Positions 1-9,789 of a stretch of 64,000 nucleotides of DNA are shown here, one piece after another. The first letter of the stretch is position 1. Each line of letters opens with the position of its first letter. The notes beneath the pieces were generated by a model. It saw only the letters and a program-made list of their open reading frames with translations, had not been told where the DNA came from and made no database searches. Position numbers and translations under genes: made by a program. The DNA comes from Limnohabitans sp. TEGF004. Lineage in GTDB: Bacteria > Pseudomonadota > Gammaproteobacteria > Burkholderiales > Burkholderiaceae_C. Location: NCBI RefSeq assembly GCF_027924965.1, contig NZ_AP027056.1, forward strand, positions 1,426,001 to 1,490,000, in the 5' to 3' direction.

Positions 1-603
1 CTGTCCCAAGAGAAACGCAAAAAGATCAAACAAGAACGCCGCCGCGTTGCTGATACTGGCGTGACGTTTCGCACCTCGGTGGGCGCGGCTATCGGCAGCG
101 AAGACTGGGGCTTTTTTTACCAGTGCTACGAACGCACCTACCTCGAACACGGCAATGCGCCCTACCTGAGCCGTGCTTTCTTTGAGCACATGCAACACGA
201 CATGCCTCACAACTGGGTGCTGTTTGTAGCAGAGCGCGATGGCCACCCCATCGCCAGCAGCCTGGTCGCAGTGCAAGACCTAGGCAAGCCAACCGCTGTC
301 GCCTACGGCCGCTACTGGGGCGCACTAGAACGCGTGGACTGCCTGCACTTTGAAGCCTGCTACTACCAACCACTCAACTGGTGCATCACAAATGGCGTGC
401 AACGCTTTGAAGGCGGCGCCCAAGGCGAACACAAAATGGCCCGCGCCCTCATGCCCGTGCCTACCTACAGCGCGCATTGGCTCGCGCACCCTGCGTTTGC
501 CGATGCGGTGGAACGTTTTCTTGAACGCGAGACGGCTGGGGTCGACAACTACCTCGACCACTTGGCCGAGCGCAGCCCCTTCAAACGTCATGAGCCTCAA
601 TAA
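1..603 (+). CDS. FemAB/GNAT-like protein (DUF482 type), 5' end outside the window
   Basis: The reading frame is open from the first base, so the gene begins upstream and only its last 200 codons are present. The first codons give a basic stretch (QEKRKKIKQERRR), followed by a region typical of the C-terminal half of the DUF482/FemAB-like acyltransferase family (GNAT fold, about 380 residues when complete): a segment around NWVLFVAERDG, then GRYWGA and a QGEHKMARAL motif near the end. Family members are thought to transfer acyl or amino-acyl groups, but the substrate is unknown. A GTG at 61 is in frame but lies inside the conserved part and is unlikely to be the start. A terminator follows directly and it converges with ppa. 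Confidence 0.8.
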   Translation: MSQEKRKKIKQERRRVADTGVTFRTSVGAAIGSEDWGFFYQCYERTYLEHGNAPYLSRAFFEHMQHDMPHNWVLFVAERDGHPIASSLVAVQDLGKPTAVAYGRYWGALERVDCLHFEACYYQPLNWCITNGVQRFEGGAQGEHKMARALMPVPTYSAHWLAHPAFADAVERFLERETAGVDNYLDHLAERSPFKRHEPQ

Positions 604-617
604 AGAACGGACATAAA

Positions 618-639
618 AAAGCCCGCATAAGCGGGCTTT
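618..639. terminator. Bidirectional hairpin terminator between the FemAB-like gene and ppa
   Basis: A perfect 9-bp stem, AAAGCCCGC, a 4-base ATAA loop and GCGGGCTTT lie between two convergent genes. A-rich sequence precedes the stem and T bases end it, so it can act for both strands. Confidence 0.8.
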
Positions 640-658
640 AGATGGACACAACCAAAAA

Positions 659-1186
659 TTACTTCTTGTAATTGGCCATACCGTCCAAGATTTCTTTGTG
701 GGCAGACTCAATGCCTTCCCAGCCCTTAACCTTGACCCACTTACCTTTTTCGAGGTCTTTGTAGTGTTCAAAGAAGTGGGCAATTTGTTGCAACTGCAAC
801 TCATGGATGTCAGCCAATGACTTGATGTTGCTGTAACGGGCCAAGATTTTTTCAGTGGGCACAGCCAACACTTTGCCGTCCACGCCGCCTTCGTCTTCCA
901 TTAACAAGATGCCCAACGCACGGCAAGGCACCACCACGCCAGGTGGCAATGGGAAAGGTGTCATCACCAACACGTCCACAGGGTCGCCGTCACCCGCGAT
1001 GGTTTGTGGCACGTAGCCGTAGTTGGTGGGGTAATGCATGGCCGTACCCATGAAGCGATCCACAAACAGAGCGCCAGACTCTTTGTCGACTTCATACTTC
1101 ACAGGATCCGAGTTCATCGGAATTTCGATGATCACGTTGAAGGCTTCAGGAACTTTGCTACCGGGGGTGACTTTATTCAGGGACAT
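659..1186 (-). CDS. ppa: Inorganic pyrophosphatase
   Basis: This 175-residue protein matches the usual length of bacterial family I soluble pyrophosphatases, which hydrolyse PPi to phosphate in the cytoplasm and so pull biosynthetic reactions forward. The family signature DGDPVDVL, with its metal-binding aspartates, is present, preceded by the YPTNYGYVP segment and an [14 protein letters not shown] region that holds active-site residues. The start ATG at 1186 gives the standard MSLNKVTPG beginning. It is a single gene, convergent with the FemAB-like gene and separated from it by a terminator. Confidence 0.97.
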   Translation of the reverse strand: MSLNKVTPGSKVPEAFNVIIEIPMNSDPVKYEVDKESGALFVDRFMGTAMHYPTNYGYVPQTIAGDGDPVDVLVMTPFPLPPGVVVPCRALGILLMEDEGGVDGKVLAVPTEKILARYSNIKSLADIHELQLQQIAHFFEHYKDLEKGKWVKVKGWEGIESAHKEILDGMANYKK

Positions 1187-1280
1187 GGTGTCTTGTTATA
1201 AAAGTTAAAAAAGAAACTCAGAGGATTAACCCCGATTTTACTTTCACGGGGCTTGCGTCTCTGAGTTGCCTACGAAACCT

Positions 1281-1424
1281 TTATTCGTGGGTGCTTTTGC
1301 CCGTTTCGTCCATCAACCCTAGGAAAACGCGCAAAAAGTACACAGCCATGGCCAAGATAAAAACAATCACAGCCACGCTCATCAGGCCGTAGTCGGTCGA
1401 AAAAAGGTCAATCCAAGCTTTCAT
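1281..1424 (-). CDS. Small single-pass membrane protein, DUF3149 type
   Basis: The protein has 47 residues beginning MKAWIDLFSTDYG, with one hydrophobic helix (about residues 15-35) and a short charged tail ending in THE. This pattern is the DUF3149 family, common in Betaproteobacteria and without a known function. The start at 1424 is chosen because AGGAGT lies just upstream at 1431-1436; a longer frame to 1481 has no such support. The gene is divergent from moaA, and the FNR-like site at 1483-1496 lies between the two genes and could serve either. Confidence 0.75.
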   Translation of the reverse strand: MKAWIDLFSTDYGLMSVAVIVFILAMAVYFLRVFLGLMDETGKSTHE

Positions 1425-1482
1425 GGGGTTACTCCTATCAATTGCAATACCCCTACTTTGCACCGTCTCAGCGCTTGTCACA

Positions 1483-1496
1483 CTGATCTACATCAA
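1483..1496. promoter_or_regulatory. Candidate FNR/Anr binding site
   Basis: The sequence CTGATctacATCAA matches the FNR/CRP-family consensus TTGAT-N4-ATCAA at nine of ten positions. It ends 37 bases upstream of the moaA start and also lies upstream of the divergent DUF3149 gene. Oxygen-dependent control of molybdenum cofactor genes is known in other bacteria, so the position makes sense. No mapped promoter is visible to confirm the geometry. Confidence 0.5.
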
Positions 1497-1533
1497 GGCT
1501 TAGGGGATTCGTGGCTCAGGCAAAATCAAGGCT

Positions 1534-2709
1534 ATGTCTGAACGCGTTATCCCCTTGGTCGATCAACGGCTCCTCGCCTTAGCGGCCACTGTCCCCCTGC
1601 AACCCATTGCAACCGACGGTTTGCTCAGTGACAGCTTGGGCCGCCCCCTGCACGACTTGCGCATCAGCGTGACCGACCGCTGCAACTTTCGCTGCAACTA
1701 CTGCATGCCCAAAGAGGTGTTCAACAAAGACTACGCCTACCTGCCCCACAGCGACTTGCTGAACTTTGAAGAAATCACCCGCCTTGCCAAAGTATTCGTA
1801 GCTCATGGCGTGCGCAAAATTCGCCTCACTGGTGGTGAACCTCTGCTGCGCAAGAACCTTGAAATCTTGGTGGACCAGTTGGCCAATATCCCCACGCCGG
1901 ATGGCACGCCGCTAGACCTCACCCTCACCACCAACGGCTCGCTCTTGGCCCGCAAAGCGAAGTCACTCAAAGACGCAGGCTTGAACCGCGTGACGGTCAG
2001 CCTTGACGGCTTGGACGATGCTGTGTTCCGTGCCATGAACGATGTGGACTTTCCCGTGTCCGATGTGCTCGACGGCATTGCTGCGGCCAAAGACGCGGGC
2101 TTGGGGCTAGACGCCAACGGCCAGTTGACCGGGCTCAAAGTCAACATGGTGGTCAAGCGCCGCACCAACGTCGACCAAATCTTGCCGATGGCCCGCCACT
2201 TCCGAGGCAGCGGCATCACGCTGCGCTTCATCGAATACATGGATGTGGGTGCGACCAATGGCTGGTGCATGGACGATGTGCTGCCCTCTGCCGATGTCAT
2301 TCAACACATCCAACAAGAATTCCCACTCGTGCCTTTAGAGGCCAGCGCTTCCGGTGAAACCGCACAACGTTGGGGCTATGCCAATGCCGCAGGGGTATTT
2401 GACCCAAGCTTGGGCGAAGTGGGTGTGATCAGCAGCGTCACCCAAGCGTTTTGCCGCGACTGCAACCGCGCCCGACTCTCCACCGAAGGCAAGCTCTACC
2501 TGTGCTTGTTTGCCACGCAGGGCTACGACTTGCGCAGCCTCATGCGCGGAGCAGACGCCACAGATGCAGATCTTGCCTCGGCCATCGGCCACATTTGGCA
2601 CAAGCGTGACGACCGCTATTCCGAGCTGCGGGCCTCCATGCCTGCGGACAGCGCCTCCAACGGTTCATCGACGGCACGCCGCGTAGAGATGAGCTACATC
2701 GGCGGCTAA
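1534..2709 (+). CDS. moaA: GTP 3',8-cyclase, molybdenum cofactor biosynthesis protein A
   Basis: This 391-residue radical SAM enzyme catalyses the first step of molybdopterin synthesis, rearranging GTP to 3',8-cyclo-GTP before MoaC acts. The N-terminal cluster motif CxxxCxxC is at C50, C54 and C57 (RCNFRCNYC), and the second 4Fe-4S cluster that binds substrate is shown by C307, C310 and C324. The protein ends in the Gly-Gly pair typical of active MoaA. It has about 40 extra N-terminal residues before the radical SAM core. It leads the moaA-mobA-moeA operon, with mobA starting 29 bases later, and may be under FNR-type control. Confidence 0.97.
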   Translation: MSERVIPLVDQRLLALAATVPLQPIATDGLLSDSLGRPLHDLRISVTDRCNFRCNYCMPKEVFNKDYAYLPHSDLLNFEEITRLAKVFVAHGVRKIRLTGGEPLLRKNLEILVDQLANIPTPDGTPLDLTLTTNGSLLARKAKSLKDAGLNRVTVSLDGLDDAVFRAMNDVDFPVSDVLDGIAAAKDAGLGLDANGQLTGLKVNMVVKRRTNVDQILPMARHFRGSGITLRFIEYMDVGATNGWCMDDVLPSADVIQHIQQEFPLVPLEASASGETAQRWGYANAAGVFDPSLGEVGVISSVTQAFCRDCNRARLSTEGKLYLCLFATQGYDLRSLMRGADATDADLASAIGHIWHKRDDRYSELRASMPADSASNGSSTARRVEMSYIGG

Positions 2710-2738
2710 GCCCAACCTATCCAATTCCCCCACCCCAC

Positions 2739-3377
2739 ATGACACACACCATCGCTCCCCAAGACATCACCGGCCTCATCTTGGCAGGAGGCCGAGGCAG
2801 TCGCATGGGCGGCGTGGACAAAGGCTTGCAAAACTTCAACGGCATTCCCTTGGCCTTGCACACCCTCATGCGCTTAGGCCCTCAAGTCGAAAGCGTGATG
2901 GTCAACGCCAACCGCAACCTCTCGGCCTACGAGTCATTTGGGTCCTCTGTCTGGCCCGATGCCTCCGCAGACTTTGCTGGCCCGTTGTCTGGCTTTCTGG
3001 TGGGGCTAGAGCGCGCCGAAACGCCCTATGTGCTGACCGTGCCCTGCGACACCCCTCGCCTGCCACTCGACCTGGCCGAGCGCTTGGCCGCAGCCATGGT
3101 GCGCGAAAACGCCGACATCGCCATGGCCGCAGCACCCGAGACCGATGACCAAGGCCAAACCCAAATTCGCACGCAACCTGTGTTTTGCTTGATGAAGATT
3201 GAGCTCTCCGAAAGCTTGGTCAAGTTCACCCACACCGGTGGCCGCAAGATTGATGCGTGGACCGCACAGCACAACACCGTGGTCGTAGCCTTTGACGCCC
3301 CGGGTGACGACCCGCTGGCGTTTGCCAACGTCAACACCTTGAACGAACTGCAAGCCCTCGAAAACGCCGCGCCATGA
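2739..3377 (+). CDS. mobA: Molybdenum cofactor guanylyltransferase
   Basis: The 212-residue protein begins with the nucleotidyltransferase signature [13 protein letters not shown] followed by VDKGL, the GTP-binding loop of MobA. It joins GMP to molybdopterin-bound molybdenum to make the bis-MGD cofactor of the DMSO reductase family. The length is normal (E. coli MobA is about 194 residues). The stop overlaps the moeA start as ATGA, so translation of the two is probably coupled. Confidence 0.95.
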   Translation: MTHTIAPQDITGLILAGGRGSRMGGVDKGLQNFNGIPLALHTLMRLGPQVESVMVNANRNLSAYESFGSSVWPDASADFAGPLSGFLVGLERAETPYVLTVPCDTPRLPLDLAERLAAAMVRENADIAMAAAPETDDQGQTQIRTQPVFCLMKIELSESLVKFTHTGGRKIDAWTAQHNTVVVAFDAPGDDPLAFANVNTLNELQALENAAP

Positions 3378-4657
3378 AAAGCATCGACGACATCGCCGCC
3401 GCCCTGCAAGGCTACGACCCACAAGCCTTGAGCGTGAACCAAGTCAACGCGTTCTTGCATGAACTCGTACAGCCCGTGTCAGCAGACGAGTCTCAAGACG
3501 TGTATTTGTTTGATGCACTGGGACGCGTGCTGGCGCAAGACGTCATCTCCCCCATCAGCGTGCCTGCCCACAACAACTCGGCCATGGATGGCTTTGCGTT
3601 TGATGCCGAGCAGCTCAAAGCCTATCAGCCGCTCACGCTGCGCGTGGTGGGCACCGCACTGGCGGGCAAAGCTTGGCAAGGCAAGGTCAACGCGGGTGAG
3701 TGCTTGAAGATCATGACGGGCGCCATCCTGCCCGATGGTTTAGACACCGTGGTGCCGCAAGAGTTCTGCCACATCGACAACGCGCACGATGTGACCAACG
3801 TCACTATCCCACCCAACATCTTGAAAGCCGGCGACAACCGCCGCTTGCTAGGCGAAGACCTGATGCAAGGTGAGCCTGCACTCAAAGCAGGCCAACACCT
3901 CACGCCAGCTGCCTTAGGGCTGATCGCGAGCCTTGGTCTCCCCGACGTGCGCGTGCACCGCCGTTTGCGTGTGGCCTATTTCTCCACCGGCGACGAAGTG
4001 CTGAGCTTGGGCGAAGCCCCTCGCGAAGGCGCTGTTTACGACAGCAACCGTTACACCGTGTTTGGCCTGCTCACACGCTTGGGATGCGAAGTGATTGACA
4101 TGGGTGTGGTGCGTGACGACCCTGCCCTGTTAGAAGCTGCGTTTGCCAAAGCCGCACAAGAGGCTGATGCCATCATCACCAGCGGAGGCGTGAGCGTGGG
4201 TGAAGCCGACTTCACCAAAGCCATGATGAAAAAGTTGGGTGACGTGGCGTTTTGGAAAATCGCCATGCGCCCAGGCCGCCCCATGGCTGTGGGCCGCATT
4301 GGCAAGTCGGTGTTGTTTGGCCTGCCCGGCAACCCCGTGGCGGTGATGGTGACCTTCCTTGCGTTTGTGCGCCCTGCACTGCTGCGCATGATGGGCAGCA
4401 CCGCACAACCAGCGCCACTGTTGCGCGCCAAGAGCCTTGAGCCCTTGCGCAAAAAAGCAGGTCGCACCGAATACCAACGTGGGTTTGTCAGCAGCGCGCC
4501 CGACGGCACGCTACAAGTGCGCACCACTGGCAACCAAGGCTCAGGCGTGCTGAGCTCGATGGTGCAAGGCAATGGCCTCATCGTGCTGCATCACGCGCAA
4601 GGCAATGTCGCGGTGGGCGACGAAGTAGATGTGTTGATGTTTGAGGGCGCTATTTAA
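3374..4657 (+). CDS. moeA: Molybdopterin molybdenumtransferase
   Basis: The 427-residue protein inserts molybdate into adenylylated molybdopterin. Family segments appear in order: NNSAMDGFA, a MTGAILPDG segment, [32 protein letters not shown] and GLPGNPVAV. The length is close to that of E. coli MoeA (411). It overlaps mobA by 4 bases. Its stop codon directly abuts the stop of the convergent RND gene with no base between, and no hairpin terminator is seen. Confidence 0.96.
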   Translation: MKSIDDIAAALQGYDPQALSVNQVNAFLHELVQPVSADESQDVYLFDALGRVLAQDVISPISVPAHNNSAMDGFAFDAEQLKAYQPLTLRVVGTALAGKAWQGKVNAGECLKIMTGAILPDGLDTVVPQEFCHIDNAHDVTNVTIPPNILKAGDNRRLLGEDLMQGEPALKAGQHLTPAALGLIASLGLPDVRVHRRLRVAYFSTGDEVLSLGEAPREGAVYDSNRYTVFGLLTRLGCEVIDMGVVRDDPALLEAAFAKAAQEADAIITSGGVSVGEADFTKAMMKKLGDVAFWKIAMRPGRPMAVGRIGKSVLFGLPGNPVAVMVTFLAFVRPALLRMMGSTAQPAPLLRAKSLEPLRKKAGRTEYQRGFVSSAPDGTLQVRTTGNQGSGVLSSMVQGNGLIVLHHAQGNVAVGDEVDVLMFEGAI

Positions 4658-7600
4658 TTACGCACCCACGTCCTCATCTTCATGGCGGATGGTGATGGCG
4701 CCCGGCACCTTGTTGCGCGCCAACAAGGTGTACATGGTGGGCACCACAAAGATGGTGAGCAAGGTGCCCAAGCTCATGCCACCCACAATCACCCAACCAA
4801 TTTGCTTGCGGCTTTCAGCACCTGCGCCACTGGCCAGGGCCAACGGAATTGCACCCAACACCATCGCACCTGTGGTCATCAAAATCGGGCGCAAGCGCAA
4901 AGTGGCTGACTGCGTGACAGCGGCGAACAACTCCATGCCTTCTTCACGCAACTGATTGGCAAATTCCACAATCAAAATGCCGTGTTTGGTGATGAGGCCC
5001 ACCAAGGTGATCAATCCAATTTGGCTGAACACATTGAGCGTGCCGCCACTGAACTGCAGCGCCAACAAAGCGCCCACCATCGACAGCGGCACCGACAGCA
5101 TGATGACCAGTGGGTCCACAAAGCTTTCAAACTGTGCGGCCAACACCAAGAAGATGAACAGCAAGGCCAGCACAAACACAATCACCAACGAGCCCGATGA
5201 TTTGACGAACTCACGCGAGGTGCCGTTGAGGTCGGTGGAGTAACCGGGCTTGAGTACTTTTTGCGCCGTGGCATTCATGAAAGTGATCGCCTCACCCAAG
5301 GAGTACGTCGGTGCCAAGTTGGCACTGATGGATGCACTGCGGCGCTGGCTGAAGTGGTTCAGCTCACGCGGCACCACCACCTCTTTGATCTTCACCAAAG
5401 CGGACAGCGGAATCATGGCCTCGCCTTTGCCGCGAACAAACACGCGTTCGATGTCGTCAGGCGTGTCACGGCCTGTGGGCGCGGTTTGCACAATCACGTC
5501 GTATTGGTCGCCCTCGCGCTTGTAACGCGTGACTTGTCGGCCACCCATCATGGTTTCCACCGCGCGGGCAATTTGGTCCACCGGCACGCCCATGTCAGCG
5601 GCGCGCTCGCGATCCACTTCCATGCTGATTTCGGGTTTATTCAAACGCAGGTCGGTGTCGACGCTGACGATGCCTGGGTTCTTGGCAATTTCTTCTTGGA
5701 AACTGCGCACCACTTGCGCGAGGTTTTGGTAACTGTCCGACGTCAAGATCACGAAGTTCAAAGGACGCTCGCGAAACGGCTGGCCCAGCGAAGGTGGTGT
5801 GATGGGGAACGCCGTCACACCAGGCAAACCAGCCACAGCGGGTGTCATGTCGCGTGCAATTTCGAGTGTGGTTTTCTTGCGATCTTCCCAAGGCTTGGCG
5901 CGGTAAAACACGTTGCCTTGCGCCACCGTAGGGTTACCCACCACGGTGAAGATGCGGTCGAACTCGGTGTATTTGTCGGCCATTTTTTCAAGGGCCATGG
6001 TGTAGCGCGTGGTGTAGTCCATCGTCGCGCCATCGGGTCCGTTGATGACAGTCAAGATCACGCCACGGTCTTCCATGGGGGCCAATTCACTCTTGGTGGT
6101 TTTGAGCAAGGTCCAAGTGCCAATGCCGGCCAGCACCATCACGGCCACCACGAACCAACGGCGCGACATGGCGCGTCCAAAAAACACGCCGGGTGACAGC
6201 GTCCATTCCAGTAAACGTCCATAAGCGTTGGACATGCGTTGCAGCTGATGCTCCATGGTGCGGTCAAACCAGCTGGGGTTGTGGTTGTGCTTGAGCATGA
6301 TGGAACACATCATGGGTGTGAGCGTCAAGGCCACAAAGCCAGACACCACCACCGAGCCGGCCAAGGCCAGCGCAAACTCGGTGAACAACTTGCCCGTGCG
6401 TCCCGGCGTGAACGCCAATGGCGCGTAAACCGCGGCCAAGGTCATGGTCATGGCCACCACCGCAAAGCCCACTTCTTTGGCGCCTTTGATGGCGGCATGA
6501 AACGGGGACATGCCCTCTTCAATGTGCCGATAAATGTTTTCTAGTACCACGATGGCGTCGTCTACCACCAAACCAATCGCCAACACAAGCGCCAGCATGG
6601 TGAGTGTGTTCACGGTGAAGCCAAACATGGCCATCAATGCAAACGTGCCGATCAAACACACGGGGATGGTGACCAGCGGAATGATGGACGCACGCAAGGT
6701 GCGCAAGAACAGAAAAATCACCAAGGCCACCAGAATGGCAGCTTCCACAATGGTTTGGTACACCGCTTTGATGGAGCGGTCAATGAACACCGAGTTGTCG
6801 TTGGCGACTTCAATCGCAACGCCTGGCGGCAAGTTGTCTTGGATCTTCGGGATCATGTTGCGCACGGCGGCACTCAAGTCCAGCGGGTTGGCCGTGGCGT
6901 TGCGAATCACGCCTAAGGTGATAGCTTCTTTGCCGTTCAAACGCGTGGCTGTGCGTTCGGCTTGTGGGCCTTGTTCGACACGCGCCACATCGCCAATGCG
7001 CACCTGAATGCCATTGACTGACTTGATGACCACCGCATTGAACTCTTGTGGCGTACGTAAATCGGTGGAGGTGCTGACGTTGAATTCGCGCAGCTTACTT
7101 TCAATGCGGCCAGCAGGCACTTCCACGTTGGAGCGGCGCAGGGCATCTTCCACATCTTGCGTGGTGAGCTTGTAAGCAGCCAAGCGGTCTGGGTCCAACC
7201 AAATGCGCATGGCGTATTTGCGCTCGCCGTACACACGCACATCCGACGCACCCGGCGCGGTTTGCAGCATGGGCTTGGCAATGCGGTTGGCGTAGTCGGT
7301 GAGCTGCAACACGTTCAAGGTGTCAGCGCTGAATGACAACCAAATGACGGGGAAGGCATCAGCCTCGACCTTGGCAATCACCGGCTCGTCAATGCCTTGC
7401 GGCAGACGTTGGCGCACGCGGCTGACTTTGTCACGCACGTCGGCGGCGGCTGAATCGGCATCACGCGACAACACAAAGTTGATGGTGATTTGACTTTGCT
7501 CTTGGCGGCTGATGGAGGTAATGACGTCCACCCCCTCGATACCAGAAAGAGAATCCTCCAACACCTTGGTCACTTGCGACTCCACCACCGCGCTGGACGC

Positions 7601-7759
7601 GCCGGTGTATTTGGTCTCCACCGTCACCACGGGGTTGTCGATCTTGGGGTACTCGCGCACGTTCAAACGGGTGAACGACACCACCCCCACCAACACGATG
7701 AGCAGCGACAGCACGGTGGCGAACACCGGGCGGCGAATGGATATCTCAGGCAATTGCAT
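4658..7759 (-). CDS. RND multidrug efflux permease (HAE1 family, AcrB/MexB-like)
   Basis: This 1033-residue inner membrane proton antiporter has the RND architecture: TM1 after a short N-terminus (SIRRPVFATVL), a large periplasmic loop, TM2-7 near residues 335-560, a second loop, and TM8-12 near the end. The TM4 proton-relay motif with two aspartates, GLVVDDAIVVLEN, marks it as a hydrophobe/amphiphile exporter rather than a metal exporter. The membrane fusion protein gene lies 20 bases upstream in the same operon. No outer membrane factor gene is adjacent, so it would rely on a TolC-like protein encoded elsewhere. The substrate cannot be told from sequence. Confidence 0.93.
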   Translation of the reverse strand: MQLPEISIRRPVFATVLSLLIVLVGVVSFTRLNVREYPKIDNPVVTVETKYTGASSAVVESQVTKVLEDSLSGIEGVDVITSISRQEQSQITINFVLSRDADSAAADVRDKVSRVRQRLPQGIDEPVIAKVEADAFPVIWLSFSADTLNVLQLTDYANRIAKPMLQTAPGASDVRVYGERKYAMRIWLDPDRLAAYKLTTQDVEDALRRSNVEVPAGRIESKLREFNVSTSTDLRTPQEFNAVVIKSVNGIQVRIGDVARVEQGPQAERTATRLNGKEAITLGVIRNATANPLDLSAAVRNMIPKIQDNLPPGVAIEVANDNSVFIDRSIKAVYQTIVEAAILVALVIFLFLRTLRASIIPLVTIPVCLIGTFALMAMFGFTVNTLTMLALVLAIGLVVDDAIVVLENIYRHIEEGMSPFHAAIKGAKEVGFAVVAMTMTLAAVYAPLAFTPGRTGKLFTEFALALAGSVVVSGFVALTLTPMMCSIMLKHNHNPSWFDRTMEHQLQRMSNAYGRLLEWTLSPGVFFGRAMSRRWFVVAVMVLAGIGTWTLLKTTKSELAPMEDRGVILTVINGPDGATMDYTTRYTMALEKMADKYTEFDRIFTVVGNPTVAQGNVFYRAKPWEDRKKTTLEIARDMTPAVAGLPGVTAFPITPPSLGQPFRERPLNFVILTSDSYQNLAQVVRSFQEEIAKNPGIVSVDTDLRLNKPEISMEVDRERAADMGVPVDQIARAVETMMGGRQVTRYKREGDQYDVIVQTAPTGRDTPDDIERVFVRGKGEAMIPLSALVKIKEVVVPRELNHFSQRRSASISANLAPTYSLGEAITFMNATAQKVLKPGYSTDLNGTSREFVKSSGSLVIVFVLALLFIFLVLAAQFESFVDPLVIMLSVPLSMVGALLALQFSGGTLNVFSQIGLITLVGLITKHGILIVEFANQLREEGMELFAAVTQSATLRLRPILMTTGAMVLGAIPLALASGAGAESRKQIGWVIVGGMSLGTLLTIFVVPTMYTLLARNKVPGAITIRHEDEDVGA

Positions 7760-7779
7760 GTGAGCTCTTTGCGTTCGGA

Positions 7780-9240
7780 TTAGCGGCTGGCGGCTTGAGA
7801 GGCGGCACTGGCGGCATCAGCCCCCGATGCACCAGAAGCTGCACCTGATGCAGAGGCAGGCGCTGATGCCGGGTTGGCTGGACCACGACCCAACTCCACC
7901 ACACGCAAGGGAGAGCCGTCTTTTTGCAAACGCTGCTGACCGGCGACCACGATGGTGTCGCCTTCAGCCAAGCCCTCGGTGATCTCCACTTGGCCACCAC
8001 GGCGCAGACCCAATTTCACTTCTACGCGCTGAGACACCAGTTTGGTATCGGGCGGCAAAACAGGTGCACTTGCCGCAGCGCTAGCAGCAGGTGCAGGCAA
8101 CTCAGAAGGAGCCACAGCTTTGATGACAAACTGTTTACCGCCTTGCGGCACGATGGCCTCTTCCGGCACGATCAAGGCGTTGGGCCGCACAGCAAACACA
8201 GCTGTCACACGCGCAAACATGCCCGGGCGCAAGGGGCCGTTTTGCTCACCACCGGCATTTATGCGTGTGCGATCAAACGCATTGCTGGGACAACCCAAGC
8301 TCTGAGGCGAAGGCAAAGCAACACCACGCATCGCTCCAGAGGCAACCACGGGTGCAGAGGCCGCCGGTTTGGCAGCGACGGCAGGGGTTGAAGCCGAGGC
8401 AACGGGCGCGCTGGACGCCTGTGCCGCTGGGCCTTTGCCACCCGCAGCAGCGATGGGCTCACCCGCCGTATTGGCCAACACCGCACGCACGCCGATGGAG
8501 CGGCCATTCGCGTCAATCAAAGGGTCCACCGCTTCGACCTTGGCTTTGAACAATCGGCCGCTGAACGCATCGAGTTTGACCTCAATCGTTTGGCCTGGCA
8601 TCACCTTGGTTTGGTAGCGCTCGGGCAAGCGGTAGTCCACATACAAGCTGCCGATGTTTTCAAGGTTGATCAAATCCGCGCCATCTTTCACGTAGTCACC
8701 CACGTTGACGTTGCGAATACCGACCACGCCATTGAACGGCGCAATCAAACGCATGCGATCCAAGCGTGCGCAGGACAAACCCAGTTGCGCTTCTGACACT
8801 TGCAAGGCCGCTGCGCTTTCGTCGAGTGAGCGCTGGGCGATGAAGTTTTGCGCCACCAGTTCTTGGTTGCGTTTGTGGTTGGCCTTGGCAATCGACATCT
8901 GGGCTAGAGACTGCTGCACCTCCGCGCGTTGCAAGGTGTCATCCATTTGCACCAACACTTGGCCAGCGCGCACACGCGCGCCATCGGCAAAACCCAACGA
9001 CAACACACGGCCCGCCACTTCGGGGCGCAGCATCACGTTTTGTGATGAACGCAAAGTCCCCACGGCCTCGGCATCGTCACGCAAGGTTTGTTTTTTGACT
9101 TGGGTGATTTCAACGCCACTGGGACGCACGCCCGTCGCAGCGCCAGCATCAGACTTGGGCGCTTGCAACCACCAAGCCAAGGTCGAGGCCACCCCAATGC
9201 CAACGACTGCCACAACGGAATACATCTTTTTGGAGGCCAT
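7780..9240 (-). CDS. RND efflux membrane fusion (periplasmic adaptor) protein
   Basis: The 486-residue protein has an N-terminal membrane anchor (residues about 7-26), a biotinyl-lipoyl-like half with DGARVRAGQVLVQMD, a coiled-coil hairpin (about 100-150), the second lipoyl half (LIAPFNGVVGIRNVNVGDYV) and beta-barrel domains. It joins the permease to an outer membrane channel. Two Ala/Pro/Ser-rich low-complexity stretches interrupt the barrel region (about residues 265-310 and 385-400), and another forms the tail, making it about 100 residues longer than usual. The start at 9240 fits a basic residue pair ahead of the hydrophobic anchor. It is the first gene of the efflux operon. Confidence 0.9.
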   Translation of the reverse strand: MASKKMYSVVAVVGIGVASTLAWWLQAPKSDAGAATGVRPSGVEITQVKKQTLRDDAEAVGTLRSSQNVMLRPEVAGRVLSLGFADGARVRAGQVLVQMDDTLQRAEVQQSLAQMSIAKANHKRNQELVAQNFIAQRSLDESAAALQVSEAQLGLSCARLDRMRLIAPFNGVVGIRNVNVGDYVKDGADLINLENIGSLYVDYRLPERYQTKVMPGQTIEVKLDAFSGRLFKAKVEAVDPLIDANGRSIGVRAVLANTAGEPIAAAGGKGPAAQASSAPVASASTPAVAAKPAASAPVVASGAMRGVALPSPQSLGCPSNAFDRTRINAGGEQNGPLRPGMFARVTAVFAVRPNALIVPEEAIVPQGGKQFVIKAVAPSELPAPAASAAASAPVLPPDTKLVSQRVEVKLGLRRGGQVEITEGLAEGDTIVVAGQQRLQKDGSPLRVVELGRGPANPASAPASASGAASGASGADAASAASQAASR

Positions 9241-9336
9241 GAGTGAGATTCTTTTAAGTCGTATTTAAACCAATCGTGCAATGTACCAGCGACGGGTTTC
9301 AAAAATGCCAAATTTACCTAGCCTTCACACAGGCTG

Positions 9337-9789
9337 TCACCGACCCGACAGGGCCAATTCCACACCTCGGTTAGCCAAACCGTCCGCACGTTCGTTGTCC
9401 ACATGACCCGCGTGGCCTTTGACCCAGTGCCACACGATGTCGTGGTCACCTTGATGGGTCAAAGCATCGAGTTGTTGCCACAGGTCTGCATTCTTCACGG
9501 GTTGCTTGGCTGCGGTGCGCCAGCTACGGGCTTTCCAGCCGTGAATCCACTCGGTGATGCCTTTGCGCACGTATTCGCTGTCCAAATACAAGGCCACAAC
9601 GCAGGGCCGCTTCAAGGCACGCAGGGCTTCGATAACGGCCATCAACTCCATGCGGTTGTTGGTCGTCTCTAGCTCGCCACCAAACAGTTCTTTTTCTTGA
9701 CCTGAGGGCGAACGCAACAAGGCGCCCCAGCCCCCAGGGCCAGGGTTGCCCTTGCAGGCCCCATCTGTATATATCTCTACCGTGTTCAT
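9337..9789 (-). CDS. rnhA: Ribonuclease HI
   Basis: The 150-residue enzyme cleaves RNA in RNA-DNA hybrids. All elements of the catalytic carboxylate set are visible: [16 protein letters not shown] (Asp), NNRMELMA (Glu), LYLDSEYV (Asp) and NERADGLA (Asp). The start at 9789 gives the standard N-terminus [10 protein letters not shown]; the frame extends much further upstream, but that part is the overlapping methyltransferase gene read in another frame. The start overlaps the stop of the methyltransferase gene as ATGA, and this pairing is common in Betaproteobacteria. Confidence 0.96.
   Translation of the reverse strand: MNTVEIYTDGACKGNPGPGGWGALLRSPSGQEKELFGGELETTNNRMELMAVIEALRALKRPCVVALYLDSEYVRKGITEWIHGWKARSWRTAAKQPVKNADLWQQLDALTHQGDHDIVWHWVKGHAGHVDNERADGLANRGVELALSGR

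Noticed and set aside
5261..6196. Long open frame (311 codons) antisense to the RND permease
   Set aside because: His/Gln/Arg-rich translation typical of the reverse strand of a GC-rich gene; no recognisable motif.
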